Below, in pieces: positions 8,578 to 18,216 of a DNA stretch of 64,000 bases (positions are counted from its first letter, which is position 1; each line of letters begins with the position of its first letter). The notes under the pieces were generated by a model, which was given only the letters and a program-made list of their open reading frames with translations, searched no databases and was not told where the DNA came from. Source of the DNA: Lachnospira eligens (lineage in GTDB: Bacteria > Bacillota > Clostridia > Lachnospirales > Lachnospiraceae); NCBI RefSeq assembly GCF_009680455.1, contig NZ_WKRD01000004.1:241877-305876 (forward strand), written 5' to 3'. Position numbers and translations under genes: made by a program.

Positions 8578-9339
8578 ATGTATATATTTACATGCGAGAA
8601 TACATTTGAAGATATGATGTGTTGTATATATCATGCATGGGAGAAGGCTTTGAAAGTAGGCCATGGATGTGTTAGACTTGAAAAGCGTGGAGAAGAACAG
8701 ATTTCTTTATTCGACGAATATATATATGTTGAGTATAATGAAGAAGAGTATAAGAAAGTAGTGCGCTCGATAAAACATAAGATATCTGAAGAGGCATATG
8801 CATGTGTGTATTATGCATGTTTATCGTCAGAACAGGATGCATTAGATACAGCCTATAGGTTTCTGATAAAAGGGTTTAAGATTGGATCAGATATAACATT
8901 TATGAGAAATGACTCTGATGTTATGAGAATTAAGGATATACGCAGGAAGGTTTTGCACGAGACAAGATATTTTATGGAGTTTGCAAGGTTTAATTCAATT
9001 GGTAACAAAGTATATGTGTGTCATCTTGAACCAGAAAGCGATGTTATATATGAAGTTTCTTTACATTTTGCTGACAGAATGCCTTCTGAGAACTGGCTTA
9101 TAATTGATGATAACAGAAAAAAGTCTGTAGTTCATACTACTGATGGGCAGATGTATATAAGATATTTTACAGATTATGATATGTCAGTTCTGGCAAAGAC
9201 AGAAGATGTGAATGATGAATATACAGATATGTGGAAAATCTTTTTTGAGACTATAGCAATTAAACAACGCTATAATCCTGAATGTCAGAGAAATCTTATG
9301 CCAGTGTGGATGAGAAAGCATGTAACAGAGTTTCAGTAA
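8578..9339 (+). CDS. DUF4130-family DNA-metabolism protein
   Basis: 253 residues. The N-terminus MYIFTCENTFEDMMCCIYHAW and the end QRNLMPVWMRKHVTEF fit the DUF4130 'probable DNA metabolism protein' family, which in other bacteria is fused to uracil-DNA glycosylase. It follows the radical SAM gene by 56 bp with TATGGAGGT just upstream of the ATG. No uracil-DNA glycosylase domain is fused here and none is encoded nearby. It is probably cotranscribed from the LexA-type promoter, so it likely works with the radical SAM enzyme on damaged DNA. Confidence 0.82.
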   Translation: MYIFTCENTFEDMMCCIYHAWEKALKVGHGCVRLEKRGEEQISLFDEYIYVEYNEEEYKKVVRSIKHKISEEAYACVYYACLSSEQDALDTAYRFLIKGFKIGSDITFMRNDSDVMRIKDIRRKVLHETRYFMEFARFNSIGNKVYVCHLEPESDVIYEVSLHFADRMPSENWLIIDDNRKKSVVHTTDGQMYIRYFTDYDMSVLAKTEDVNDEYTDMWKIFFETIAIKQRYNPECQRNLMPVWMRKHVTEFQ

Positions 9340-9373
9340 CACGCAATTCTTTATGTTAAGGGATGTGTAATTG

Positions 9374-10369
9374 ATGAGTAAAATTGTGGATTATGTATCA
9401 GAAGATAATAAAAATGATATGCTTAATGACGTGCGTGATTCTGATTATGATGCGTTTGTTAAGCTTTCACAGGTATTTGAACTTAATGTATTCTGTCCTG
9501 TTCATATGGAAGGGGAGAAGGACTGGGTTGTTGCTTATCTTATGAATGATGCAGTGGAGAGCTTTCTTGTATTTAAAGATTCAGTTATGACTGGAAATTA
9601 TATTGATGTGGATGAGGAACAGATACCATCTGTGCAGATGTTAAAAGATGGATATATGCTTATAGTTAATCAGGGGAATAAGAATATATTTACAATAAAA
9701 TTCAGCAGACTGGAATTAAGAACATATTTATTTAATTATGGCAGCATGGGGCATTTCTGGATAAAAGGATATGAATATTTACGCCAGCTTGAATATCAGC
9801 TTGCTGATATAAGAGACAAGTATAGATATCTTGGAGAAGAGGTATGCAATGATGCTGAACGTGTGCTTATGAAACTGGCGGATTTTCCTCCAATTAAGAG
9901 ATTTCAGTCTGTGCCAGACCAGTATTATGTTTCATGCCCAGATTGTGTTTATGAAGAGGCTGTAGATTATCTTATAGATATAGCTGAGAGAGTTGAAGAT
10001 AATTCGATAAGAAGAAAACTTAAAGCTTATAAGAAGAAAACTTCAGGGTTAAGAAGTATACAGCTGGCGGCAATGTTTGGAATGAGGAAACATGCTGTGT
10101 TTGTGGATGCAATAATAGCAGATTTGAGGGAAGCGGCATCAGGTTATCCACAGAGAATTTTTTCAAGAGAAGAACAGGAAATTCATAATGTGATACATGC
10201 AAAAGCAATAGCAAATCTGAATGAATATGAGAAACAGGGATATAAGTGTCTGCTTTATAGAGAAGAACCATTTATGTACGCAAGAGATTCAATAACCTAT
10301 AAGGAGCATGTTCTTGTGTATATTAATGGAATAATAAGCAGAAAGGCAAAGATAGTTTCTTTTGAGTGA
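9374..10369 (+). CDS. conserved hypothetical protein, possibly DUF3878-type
   Basis: About 331 residues, soluble, no signal peptide or membrane segment. I do not recognise a catalytic motif. Visible features are an acidic N-terminal half, a Cys pair in YYVSCPDCVYEEAVDYLID near residue 195, and a basic stretch RRKLKAYKKKTSG. It resembles the uncharacterised Lachnospiraceae proteins called DUF3878, with low certainty. TTG at 9371 directly precedes ATG 9374; the ATG with upstream AAGGGATG is preferred. It sits between the DNA-repair pair and the pyrC fusion without a terminator. Confidence 0.6.
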   Translation: MSKIVDYVSEDNKNDMLNDVRDSDYDAFVKLSQVFELNVFCPVHMEGEKDWVVAYLMNDAVESFLVFKDSVMTGNYIDVDEEQIPSVQMLKDGYMLIVNQGNKNIFTIKFSRLELRTYLFNYGSMGHFWIKGYEYLRQLEYQLADIRDKYRYLGEEVCNDAERVLMKLADFPPIKRFQSVPDQYYVSCPDCVYEEAVDYLIDIAERVEDNSIRRKLKAYKKKTSGLRSIQLAAMFGMRKHAVFVDAIIADLREAASGYPQRIFSREEQEIHNVIHAKAIANLNEYEKQGYKCLLYREEPFMYARDSITYKEHVLVYINGIISRKAKIVSFE

Positions 10370-10444
10370 CATATAAAGCAATTGTGATGTATAATACGAA
10401 ATATATCTATAATAAGTCAGATAACAGGAAGAGAGGATGTATTT

Positions 10445-12697
10445 ATGGGAAAAGTAAAGGTTGTTTCCAAGAATAATCAGGTGAGTGTTAAGGTTAAGAG
10501 TACAAAAGATGAACAGCTTAATCAGAATATGGCTGAATTACTTTCAAATACAGCTGTAGAAGGATTTCTCCCTTTTCATATAGTGTCAGATAATAATGGA
10601 TTTACAGCAGAGTATGGAACAGCGGGATATGAGACAGCTAAAGAGTTTTTTAAAAACAGGGTTATAGACCAGCATACTTTTTCTGTATTTATGAAGAGCA
10701 GTGTCAATGCGTTGTCGGGTATGTCAGCATATAATATGGAATATGGTAATGTCATGGTTTCACTTGATACTGTATTAATTGAATCTGCTACGGGAAAGGC
10801 TTTATATTTGTATTATCCAGCTACAGGTTACAATAATGGTGAATTTTATAATGTTTTTCTTGATGAGATACTCAGAATGATAAGAACACCTATGAATTCA
10901 GATGTTTCATTTATGGTAAGGTTAAAGGAACTCCTTAAACAGCCAGAGAATATGACATGGAATATACTTGGTGAATATGCTGATTCTATAGATGTACCCG
11001 CAGTAAACAGAGAGAGTATGCAGCCACAGGTACATGTTGTACAGACACAGCAACCAGAAACAGTACAGTTTACACATCAAGCGCCACCTGTTATGTATAC
11101 AGCTCCAGTGCAGATGCAGACTGATATACAGAATACAGGATGTGTGAGTGGTGGAGATGATAAGATATGTCCGGTATGCGGAATGCGTAGTACAACACCC
11201 GATGCAGTATTTTGCATTGGATGTGGTTCTAGATTGGAGTCTGCAATGCAATTTTCTGTAAAAAATGAGCAGACAGAAATTAAAAAGAGATGCAATAAGT
11301 GTGGGTTTTCTAATAATTCAGATGCCTTATTCTGTTCTGAATGTGGAACAAAATTAGAGGATATAGGAGTATTAGAAAGTACGGAGATACAGGATAATGA
11401 TGATAATAATGCGAAAGATACATCGGTGATTATAATCAAAGGTGGAAGAGTTGTAGATCCTGTCAGTAAAACAGATGAGATTATGGATATCATTATTAAG
11501 AATAATATAATTGAGGAAACTGGATATAATCTTAATGTTATGGAAGGTGCAAAAGTAATTAATGCAGAGGGACTTATTGTTGCACCAGGACTTATGGATA
11601 CACATGTACATTTCAGAGATCCAGGATTTACTTATAAAGAGGATATTATTACTGGAGCAGCAGCAGCAGCAAAAGGTGGTTTTACAAGTGTAGTCTGCAT
11701 GGCTAATACTAAACCAGCAGTTGATAATATTGAAACACTTGAGTATATTCAGAAAAAAGGTGAGACAACAGGAATTCATGTTTTGCAGACAGCGTCTGTA
11801 ACTAAGGAATTAAAAGGTGTTGAACTTGTAGATATGGAAGCACTTGCTAATGCGGGAGCTGTTGGATTTACAGATGATGGAATTCCGATTATGAATGAAC
11901 ATGTTCTTGTAGAGGCCATGAAGAAGGCAGCAGAGTTGGATTTACCAATCAGTCTTCATGAAGAGGATCCAGAGTTTATAATAAGACCAGGAGTTAATCA
12001 GGGAAAAGTTGCTGAACAGCTTGAATATGGAGGTGCATCTGCTACAGCAGAAGATGTTATGGTTGCAAGAGATTGTATTCTTGCATTGCATACAGGAGCA
12101 TCGGTATGTATACAGCATATTAGCTCAGGAAATTCAGTGGAAATTGTCAGAACTGCCAAGAAGCTTGGTGCTGATGTGCATGCTGAAGCAACTCCACATC
12201 ATTTTACTCTTACAGAAGATGCGGTACTTAAGTATGGAACTAATGCCAGAATGAATCCGCCATTAAGAACGGAAGAAGACAGAATTAAGATAATTGAAGG
12301 TATTAAAGATGGTACGATTGATATGATAGTGACAGATCATGCACCACATAGTGATGAAGAGAAGGCCAGACCATTAGAAAATGCACCTAGTGGAATTACA
12401 GGTCTGGAGACATCTCTGGCACTTGGAATCAAATCACTGGTAGAACCGGGACATATATCTTTAATGAAGCTTATGGAATTAATGAGTAAGAATCCTGCTG
12501 AATTCTATCGTATGATACCGGGAAGTATTACTAAAGGAGCAGCAGCAGATTTAGTTATCTTTGGAGAAAAAGAACTATGGACCGTAAGGAAAGAAGATTT
12601 TGCATCAAAGGCATCTAATAGTCCTTTTATCGGATGGGAATTACCAGGTAAAATACATTATACTATATCTTCAGGAAAGATAGTTTATCAGAGATAA
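10445..12697 (+). CDS. pyrC: dihydroorotase with N-terminal DUF6382-like and double zinc-ribbon extension
   Basis: 750 residues in one frame. Residues ~330-750 are a class I dihydroorotase (carbamoyl aspartate cyclisation in pyrimidine synthesis): HVHFRDPGFTYKEDI metal site, HEEDPEF, HISSGNS, ATPHHF and TDHAPHSDEE are all present. Residues 1-~185 resemble DUF6382, a domain normally next to FHA domains. A Gln/Thr-rich linker (~190-235) and two zinc ribbons follow (CPVCGM...FCIGCG at ~240-262, CNKCGF...FCSECG at ~280-300). Free-standing PyrC is ~425 residues. No RBS and start codon are evident near the PyrC domain, so a true fusion is likely. No other pyr genes are near. Confidence 0.85.
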   Translation: MGKVKVVSKNNQVSVKVKSTKDEQLNQNMAELLSNTAVEGFLPFHIVSDNNGFTAEYGTAGYETAKEFFKNRVIDQHTFSVFMKSSVNALSGMSAYNMEYGNVMVSLDTVLIESATGKALYLYYPATGYNNGEFYNVFLDEILRMIRTPMNSDVSFMVRLKELLKQPENMTWNILGEYADSIDVPAVNRESMQPQVHVVQTQQPETVQFTHQAPPVMYTAPVQMQTDIQNTGCVSGGDDKICPVCGMRSTTPDAVFCIGCGSRLESAMQFSVKNEQTEIKKRCNKCGFSNNSDALFCSECGTKLEDIGVLESTEIQDNDDNNAKDTSVIIIKGGRVVDPVSKTDEIMDIIIKNNIIEETGYNLNVMEGAKVINAEGLIVAPGLMDTHVHFRDPGFTYKEDIITGAAAAAKGGFTSVVCMANTKPAVDNIETLEYIQKKGETTGIHVLQTASVTKELKGVELVDMEALANAGAVGFTDDGIPIMNEHVLVEAMKKAAELDLPISLHEEDPEFIIRPGVNQGKVAEQLEYGGASATAEDVMVARDCILALHTGASVCIQHISSGNSVEIVRTAKKLGADVHAEATPHHFTLTEDAVLKYGTNARMNPPLRTEEDRIKIIEGIKDGTIDMIVTDHAPHSDEEKARPLENAPSGITGLETSLALGIKSLVEPGHISLMKLMELMSKNPAEFYRMIPGSITKGAAADLVIFGEKELWTVRKEDFASKASNSPFIGWELPGKIHYTISSGKIVYQR

Positions 12698-12811
12698 TAA
12701 AATTCGACCAAATTGTGTATAGTGATGCGCAATTATTCCATTGAAATATTTTGTATATCATATATAATTAGAAGGGCATGCAAGAATTATATATGAGAGG
12801 AGAAAATTTAC

Positions 12812-13165
12812 TTGGAGATAAAACTAATTAAGATTGATAATGAAAGTTATTTTGTATACCAATCTTCAAGAAAGGTGTATAAGGAGAGAGTTGCGGACAT
12901 AATGTATTTTGCAAGAGGTGGCAGAAGAGTTACTATGCATTCACGCGAGTCTGGTGAAATTGAATTGTATTGTAGTCTTGTAGAAATCTACAGAGTACTT
13001 ATTACAGAAGGATTTCATTATATTAATCAGTCAGTGCTTATTAATATATCTTATATAACTAACATTAAGAAGAATCTTGCAAAAGTGGGAAATGGCAAAT
13101 ATATTGAAATCAGCAGAAACAGAAGAGCACTTATTATTAATAAATTCTGTGAAACTCTGAAGTAG
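12812..13165 (+). CDS. LytTR DNA-binding regulator without receiver domain
   Basis: 117 residues starting at TTG, with GAGAGGAG 9 bp upstream. Almost the whole protein is a LytTR domain: ADIMYFARGGRRVTMHSRE, then FHYINQSVLINISYITNI, followed by a short basic end RNRRALIINKFCETLK. It has no receiver domain, so it is not a classic response regulator. Such stand-alone LytTR proteins are often held in check by a cotranscribed membrane protein; the next gene encodes one. A TATAAT box lies ~45 bp upstream of the start. Confidence 0.85.
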   Translation: MEIKLIKIDNESYFVYQSSRKVYKERVADIMYFARGGRRVTMHSRESGEIELYCSLVEIYRVLITEGFHYINQSVLINISYITNIKKNLAKVGNGKYIEISRNRRALIINKFCETLK

Positions 13166-13210
13166 GTATATATAGCATATTCTCATTTGATTAAATATGG
13201 AGGTATGCTT

Positions 13211-14014
13211 ATGAGATATTACGCTGTATCGCAATGGCTTATTTTTTTCTTTATATATTGTTTTTTAGGTTGGATATGGGAATGCTGTTACGTTTCTGTG
13301 AGGAAACATAAGTGGGTAAACAGAGGTTTCCTGCATGGTCCATTCCTGCCAATATATGGTTCAGGGGCAATTGTAATATTGATTAGTACGATTGCAGTGA
13401 AAGATATTGTTCCACTGGTCTTTCTTCTAGGAATGGTATCATCTACAATACTTGAATTCTGCACAGGCTGCTGCATGGAGAAGCTTTTTGGTGTAAGATA
13501 CTGGGATTACAGCAATCTTCCACTTAATTTTAAAGGGCATATATGTTTCTTTATATCACTTGCATGGGGAGCATTCTCTATTTTGCTTGTGTGTGTAATA
13601 CACAAGCCCATCGAAGCAGCAGTACTTATGATTCCAAGAACAATAGCAGATATTATTGCAGTAGTTCTGGCAATATACATGGCAGCAGATTTTGCTGTTT
13701 CAATTAATGAGGCTATGGACCTTAAGGCGACACTTGAAAAATTTACGAAAGAGAATGAACAGCTTCAGATGTATGCCAGAAGAATGGAGATTACGGCCAC
13801 ATTTGCAGAAGAAGAATTTAATAAGAAAAAGGAACAATTCATGGCAGCAGTGGCTGAAGAAAGAAGACAGTTATCTGAGAGAGCTGATAGAAGATACAGC
13901 CATATTACAAGTATTATTAAGAGAAATCCTAATGCTGTTTCGAGAGTACATAAAGAATCTATTAATGAAATCAAAGAAATTATTGCTAACAGAAAGGCAA
14001 AGAAGGATAATTAA
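13211..14014 (+). CDS. CmpB-like putative ABC-transporter membrane protein with coiled-coil tail
   Basis: About 267 residues. Five hydrophobic segments fill ~1-165, with the family motif FLGWIWECCYVSV, FLHGPFLPIYGSG and LEFCTGCCMEKLFG that marks the 'putative ABC transporter permease' (CmpB-type) family. The C-terminal ~95 residues are a charged coiled coil. No ATPase partner is adjacent. GGAGGT at 13199-13204 is correctly spaced for ATG 13211, not for the upstream in-frame ATG 13205 or TTG 13187. It follows the LytTR gene by ~45 bp, consistent with a regulator/membrane-inhibitor pair, but this is inference. Confidence 0.78.
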   Translation: MRYYAVSQWLIFFFIYCFLGWIWECCYVSVRKHKWVNRGFLHGPFLPIYGSGAIVILISTIAVKDIVPLVFLLGMVSSTILEFCTGCCMEKLFGVRYWDYSNLPLNFKGHICFFISLAWGAFSILLVCVIHKPIEAAVLMIPRTIADIIAVVLAIYMAADFAVSINEAMDLKATLEKFTKENEQLQMYARRMEITATFAEEEFNKKKEQFMAAVAEERRQLSERADRRYSHITSIIKRNPNAVSRVHKESINEIKEIIANRKAKKDN

Positions 14015-14394
14015 TGTTGGAAAAGATATTGTTATATAATGTTAAGAACCCTCAGCATATCATTAAAGCAGCATCTAATATGAGAATTATAAGCGGATTC
14101 ATTAATGAGTCGGATACAGACCGGACTCTGGCAGAAATTGCAGATGATGTAAGAGGCATATCATTATCAGATGCAGAGGGATATCAGCCACAAGAAAATA
14201 AAGAGAGTCTTGTTATATTCTGTGACGTGACAGATAAGCATATGGATAAGCTTCTCTTTGAAATGAGACAGAAGAGTTTTGATGTATCATTTAAGGCAGT
14301 ATTGACAGATACTAATAGAAAGTGGAATATTAAGCAGATGCTTGTGGAGATGAGAAGAGAAAAATTTGAATATATGCGGAGAAATATGAAATAA
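14014..14394 (+). CDS. DUF3783-type small protein
   Basis: 126 residues; the ATG overlaps the preceding TAA (TAATG), so translation is coupled. The sequence has LVIFCDVTDKHMDKLLFEMR and KAVLTDTNRKWNIKQMLVEM, typical of the short DUF3783 proteins of Clostridia. No function is known. It ends 28 bp before the thioredoxin gene. Confidence 0.75.
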   Translation: MLEKILLYNVKNPQHIIKAASNMRIISGFINESDTDRTLAEIADDVRGISLSDAEGYQPQENKESLVIFCDVTDKHMDKLLFEMRQKSFDVSFKAVLTDTNRKWNIKQMLVEMRREKFEYMRRNMK

Positions 14395-14422
14395 TAATTA
14401 TTAAAGATAAAGGAGATAAGAT

Positions 14423-14734
14423 ATGGAAATCAAACATGTAAAAGCAAGTGAATTCAATAATGAGGTACTTAAAGCGGATAAGCCGGTTCTTGTGGATTTC
14501 TGGGCAGACTGGTGCGGACCATGCAAGATGTTAGGACCAGTTCTTGAACAGGTTGCAGCTAAGGTGGATGATGTTCAGATTGTAAAGATTAATGTGGATG
14601 AGGAATCATCAGTTGCAGAGAAATATAATATTATGTCAATCCCTACATTACTTTTATTTAAGAGCGGTGAGTGTGTGGCAAAGAGTGTTGGTTTTATAAG
14701 TGAAGGACAGGTAATGGAATTTATTGGTAAATAA
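14423..14734 (+). CDS. trxA: thioredoxin
   Basis: 103 residues, the usual thioredoxin length, with the active site FWADWCGPCKM near residue 29 and the cis-proline segment NIMSIPTLLLF near 70. Cytoplasmic disulfide reductant. The RBS AAAGGAGATAAG precedes the ATG. No thioredoxin reductase gene is adjacent. It ends the operon before the pflB upstream region. Confidence 0.96.
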   Translation: MEIKHVKASEFNNEVLKADKPVLVDFWADWCGPCKMLGPVLEQVAAKVDDVQIVKINVDEESSVAEKYNIMSIPTLLLFKSGECVAKSVGFISEGQVMEFIGK

Positions 14735-14778
14735 CATTAATACAGCCTGAAGTACTGATGAATACTGCATTTATAAAG

Positions 14779-14804
14779 GGGGAATATTTCACGATATTCC
14801 CCTT
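14779..14804. terminator. hairpin after trxA
   Basis: GGGGAATAT and ATATTCCCC form a 9-bp stem with a 6-base loop; only TTAAATT follows, so termination may be weak. It opens the 307-bp trxA-pflB gap, which otherwise holds the pflB promoter region. Confidence 0.6.
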
Positions 14805-14950
14805 AAATTGTACAAAATTAAATACTCTTGTTAAACCTATTGATTTATTATCAGAAGCATGTTAGAGTAATCATGGTCAAATTGTTATGGATTTGTCAAT
14901 GTATATTTATAGGAACAATAAGTATCCTATAATGCATGGCAATTTTTATT

Positions 14951-14977
14951 TTGACTAAGATTGTATACAGTGTACAA
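14951..14977 (+). promoter_or_regulatory. putative pflB control site with TGTACA half-sites
   Basis: TTGACT (14951) is followed by the inverted repeat TTGTATAC-A-GTGTACAA (14961-14977). Further TGTACA cores occur at ~14809 (TTGTACAAA) and ~15001 (AATGTACATT). This looks like an operator for a redox or carbon regulator, but I cannot name one. A clear -10 box was not assigned. Confidence 0.4.
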
Positions 14978-15041
14978 AAAGAAATACATTTTTCTTAAAA
15001 TGTACATTGAAATATATTATATTTAAGGAGGATCAATTCAA

Positions 15042-17300
15042 ATGGTTGAGAAGACACAGTGGGCTGGATTCAAGGGAAGACTTTGGAAAGAAGAAATCAA
15101 TGTAAGAGATTTCATTCAGAACAATTACACACCTTATGATGGAGATGAGAGTTTCCTTGCAGGTCCAACAGAAGCAACTAATAAGCTTTGGGGAAAATTA
15201 CAGGAGCTTCAGAAGGAAGAGAGAGCTAAGGGCGGAGTTTTAGACATGGAAACTAAGGTAGTTACAGGTCTTACAGCTTATGGCCCAGGATATATAGATG
15301 AATCAATGAAGGATCTCGAGCAGGTAGTGGGTCTTCAGACAGATAAGCCACTTAAGAGAGCATTTATGCCATATGGTGGTATTAAGATGGCTGAGGAATC
15401 TTGCGAGAACTATGGTTATACACCAGATCCTGAATTACACAAGGTTTTCACAGAATATCATAAGACACATAACCAGGGTGTATTCGATGCCTATACACCA
15501 GAGATGAGAGCTGCAAGAAGATCTCATATCATCACAGGTCTTCCAGACACATATGGTCGTGGACGTATCGTAGGTGATTACAGAAGAGTTGCTCTTTATG
15601 GTATTGATTATCTTATTAAGTGCAAGGAAGAGGATAAGGCTAACTGTGGATGCGGAGTTATGACTAACGATGTTATCCAGTTGAGAGAAGAGCTTACAGA
15701 TCAGATTAATGCTCTTAAGGGAATGAAGGCTATGGCTGCTGCATATGGCTATGATATTTCTGAGCCAGCTACAACAGCTAAGGAAGCTGTTCAGTGGTTA
15801 TACTTTGGTTACCTTGCTGCTATCAAGACACAGAACGGTGCTGCTATGTCAGTAGGTCGTGTTTCTACATTCCTTGATATCTATATCAATAAGGATCTTG
15901 AAGCTGGTAAGATTACAGAGGCTGAGGCACAGGAACTTATCGATCATTTTGTTATGAAGTGCAGAATGGTTAAGTTCGCAAGAATTACATCATACAATGA
16001 ATTATTCTCAGGAGATCCTACATGGGCTACTCTTGAGGTTGGTGGTACAGGTATCGATGGACGTTCTATGGTTACTAAGAACGATTACAGATTCCTTCAT
16101 ACTCTTGAGAACATGGGACCTTCACCAGAACCAAACCTTACAGTATTATATTCATCAAGACTTCCTGAGAACTTCAAGAAGTATGCTGCTCATATCTCAG
16201 TTACAACATCTTCTATCCAGTATGAGAATGATGATGTTATGAAGGTAACATGGGGAGATGATTATTCAATCTGCTGTTGTGTATCTGCTACACAGACAGG
16301 TAAGGAAATGCAGTTCTTCGGAGCTAGAGCTAACCTTGCTAAGTGCTTACTTTACGCTATCAATGGTGGTGTAGATATGAAGTCTAAGGTTCAGGTTGGA
16401 CCAGCTTATAAGCCAGTTACTTCAGATGTTCTTGAATATGATGAAGTTGTTGCTAAGTTTGATAAGATGATGGATTGGTTAGCAGATCTTTATGTTAATG
16501 TACTTAACCTTATCCATTATATGCATGATAAGTACTACTATGAAGCTGCTGAGATGGCTCTTATCGATACAGATGTTAAGAGAACATTTGCAACAGGTAT
16601 TGCAGGATTCTCACATGTAGTAGATTCACTTTCAGCTATTAAGTATGCTAAGGTTACTGTATCAGAGAGAGATCCTGAGACAGGTATCGCTATGGCATTT
16701 AAGACAGAGGGAGACTTCCCTAAATATGGTAATGATGATGACAGAGCTGATGATATCGCTGTATGGCTTCTTAAGTCATTCCTTGACAAGATTAAGAAGA
16801 GACATACTTACAGAAATTCTGAGCCAACAACATCTATCCTTACAATTACATCTAATGTAGTATATGGTAAGTTTACAGGTAACATGCCAGATGGACGTAA
16901 GGCTGGTACACCACTTGCTCCAGGTGCAAACCCAAGCTATGGTGCAGAGCAGAACGGACTTCTTGCTTCACTTAACTCTCTTACAAAGCTTCCATATGAG
17001 TGGGCTCTTGATGGTATCTCTAATACACAGACAATGAACCCAGATGCTCTTGGACATGATGATTCAGAGAGAGTTAACAACCTTGTTAACGTAATGGACG
17101 GATATTTCGATCAGGGTGCTCATCACCTTAACGTTAACGTATTTGGTAAGGATAAGCTTCTTGATGCTATGGAGCATCCAGAAAAGCCAGAGTACGCTAA
17201 CTTCACAATTCGTGTATCTGGATACGCTGTTAAGTTCATCGACCTTACAAAGGAACAGCAGATGGATGTTATCAGCAGAACATTCCATGATAGAATGTAA
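15042..17300 (+). CDS. pflB: formate C-acetyltransferase (pyruvate formate-lyase)
   Basis: 752 residues, the full family length. It converts pyruvate and CoA to acetyl-CoA and formate in fermentation. The C-terminal glycyl-radical loop RVSGYAVKF and the end RTFHDRM are intact, and the active-site cysteine pair lies in [20 protein letters not shown] near residue 410. The strong RBS AAGGAGGATC precedes the ATG. Codon use is unusually biased to GCT, GTT and CTT, a sign of high expression. pflA, the activating enzyme usually found next door, is absent; the 3' end is instead an integration site. Confidence 0.97.
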   Translation: MVEKTQWAGFKGRLWKEEINVRDFIQNNYTPYDGDESFLAGPTEATNKLWGKLQELQKEERAKGGVLDMETKVVTGLTAYGPGYIDESMKDLEQVVGLQTDKPLKRAFMPYGGIKMAEESCENYGYTPDPELHKVFTEYHKTHNQGVFDAYTPEMRAARRSHIITGLPDTYGRGRIVGDYRRVALYGIDYLIKCKEEDKANCGCGVMTNDVIQLREELTDQINALKGMKAMAAAYGYDISEPATTAKEAVQWLYFGYLAAIKTQNGAAMSVGRVSTFLDIYINKDLEAGKITEAEAQELIDHFVMKCRMVKFARITSYNELFSGDPTWATLEVGGTGIDGRSMVTKNDYRFLHTLENMGPSPEPNLTVLYSSRLPENFKKYAAHISVTTSSIQYENDDVMKVTWGDDYSICCCVSATQTGKEMQFFGARANLAKCLLYAINGGVDMKSKVQVGPAYKPVTSDVLEYDEVVAKFDKMMDWLADLYVNVLNLIHYMHDKYYYEAAEMALIDTDVKRTFATGIAGFSHVVDSLSAIKYAKVTVSERDPETGIAMAFKTEGDFPKYGNDDDRADDIAVWLLKSFLDKIKKRHTYRNSEPTTSILTITSNVVYGKFTGNMPDGRKAGTPLAPGANPSYGAEQNGLLASLNSLTKLPYEWALDGISNTQTMNPDALGHDDSERVNNLVNVMDGYFDQGAHHLNVNVFGKDKLLDAMEHPEKPEYANFTIRVSGYAVKFIDLTKEQQMDVISRTFHDRM

Positions 17301-17458
17301 TTGCTGTTTTTGAGTTTTTTCAGATTTTATAATACAGTGTTTATGCGGGTTTGAGAGATTTGAAGAAAAATCAGTTTAATGTAAATTACCATAAAATAGT
17401 ATATTTTCATTTATAAACTGGACCAAATCTGGACCAAATCGAGAAAAAACTGGACCAG
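17277..17458 (+). other. integrase attachment site 1: pflB 3' end core plus arm repeats
   Basis: The core 17277-17301 overlaps the last pflB codons and contains the dyad ACATTC-N7-GAATGT. Arm-type repeats CTGGACCAAAT start at 17418 and 17429, with a partial CTGGACCA at 17450 (spacing 11 and 21 bp). The same core and spacing recur at 23173-23354 with different arms. The layout resembles an attL of a tyrosine-recombinase element, but no integrase gene remains nearby. Confidence 0.6.
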
Positions 17459-17563
17459 CTATAATGTCTGCAAAGATGCATGAAAACTGGGAAAAGTCGA
17501 TATTAAGTTATAACAAGATATAATAAGATATAAAAAGCACCATTTATAATCTGAACAAAAAAG

Positions 17564-17604
17564 GAGTGCAGATTCAGTTAGAATCTGCACTCTATTTTTT
17601 TTAT
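17564..17604 (+). terminator. strong hairpin terminator in the pflB-distal scar
   Basis: A perfect 12-bp stem GAGTGCAGATTC/GAATCTGCACTC with a 5-base loop is followed by TATTTTTTTT. It lies in the 433-bp gap after pflB together with the attachment site; no coding sequence is seen in that gap. Confidence 0.85.
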
Positions 17605-17733
17605 TAGCTGTTAAATTTTCACGACATCAAATTTGGCTTGAAGACATGATATATGCAAATTAATATTTTGCGACAAGTTTAATTAAAATATATGTTGTTG
17701 TAAGAAATTATATAGAAAATAAATAGTTAGTAA

Positions 17734-17975
17734 TTACTTTAGACTGTTGTTAATAAGCATAAGTCTGATTAAAGTTGCTTCAGAATCAGAAGATTCATTT
17801 TCTATATTAATATCTTTACATCTATAATCTAAGGCGTAATCTTTGAGACTATTGTTTATATTCTCGTTTTTAAATGAAATACTTACCTTTTCATTATCTA
17901 TATCCCATTCAATTTCAGTAGCATTGTTCATTTTATTTACCAGTGAAATTATGTCACTTATAGATTTGACTTCTA
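17734..17975 (-). pseudogene. C-terminal fragment of an XRE regulator
   Basis: About 80 residues from VKSISDIISLVNKMN to IRLMLINNSLK. They match the C-terminal two thirds of the intact regulator at 25919-26368 (SVNDIISLVNKMN, STLTRLMLINDKLR). The helix-turn-helix half and promoter are gone; the frame runs instead into the repeat element at 17983. About 490 bp present in the second copy are missing, indicating an internal deletion. Confidence 0.8.
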
Positions 17976-17982
17976 TTCTTCT

Positions 17983-18113
17983 GGTAAAAATCCGGTATAT
18001 TACCCGACAGATATCAGTCAGTGCTTCGCGATGAGAATTGATGGATCGAGAGATGAAGGTGCTTAGCGGCAAGGTAAGTTATTATAGCGGATGGATAATA
18101 AACCACAAGAGAA
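17983..18113 (+). repeat. noncoding repeat, copy 1
   Basis: A ~130-bp sequence starting TTCTTCTGGTAAAAATCCGG and ending GCGGATGGATAATAAACCAC recurs at 26652-26790 with roughly 80-85 percent identity by eye, including an unbroken GATGAGAATTGATGGATCG block. All frames are interrupted. Both copies lie beside the same XRE regulator family, so it belongs to the leader or transfer region of an integrative element. Function is unknown. Confidence 0.7.
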
Positions 18114-18216
18114 TTTTTGCAGATGTACAAGGATGATTCTTTTCATTCGACAAAATTCTCCACAGACAGGGGATATGCGATGAGCCTTGATATGAACATC
18201 TATTTATGGAAAGAGG

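Noticed and set aside
17843..18034. Plus-strand ORF over the XRE fragment
   Set aside because: It is the antisense of the XRE C-terminal remnant; the minus frame matches the intact copy at 25919.
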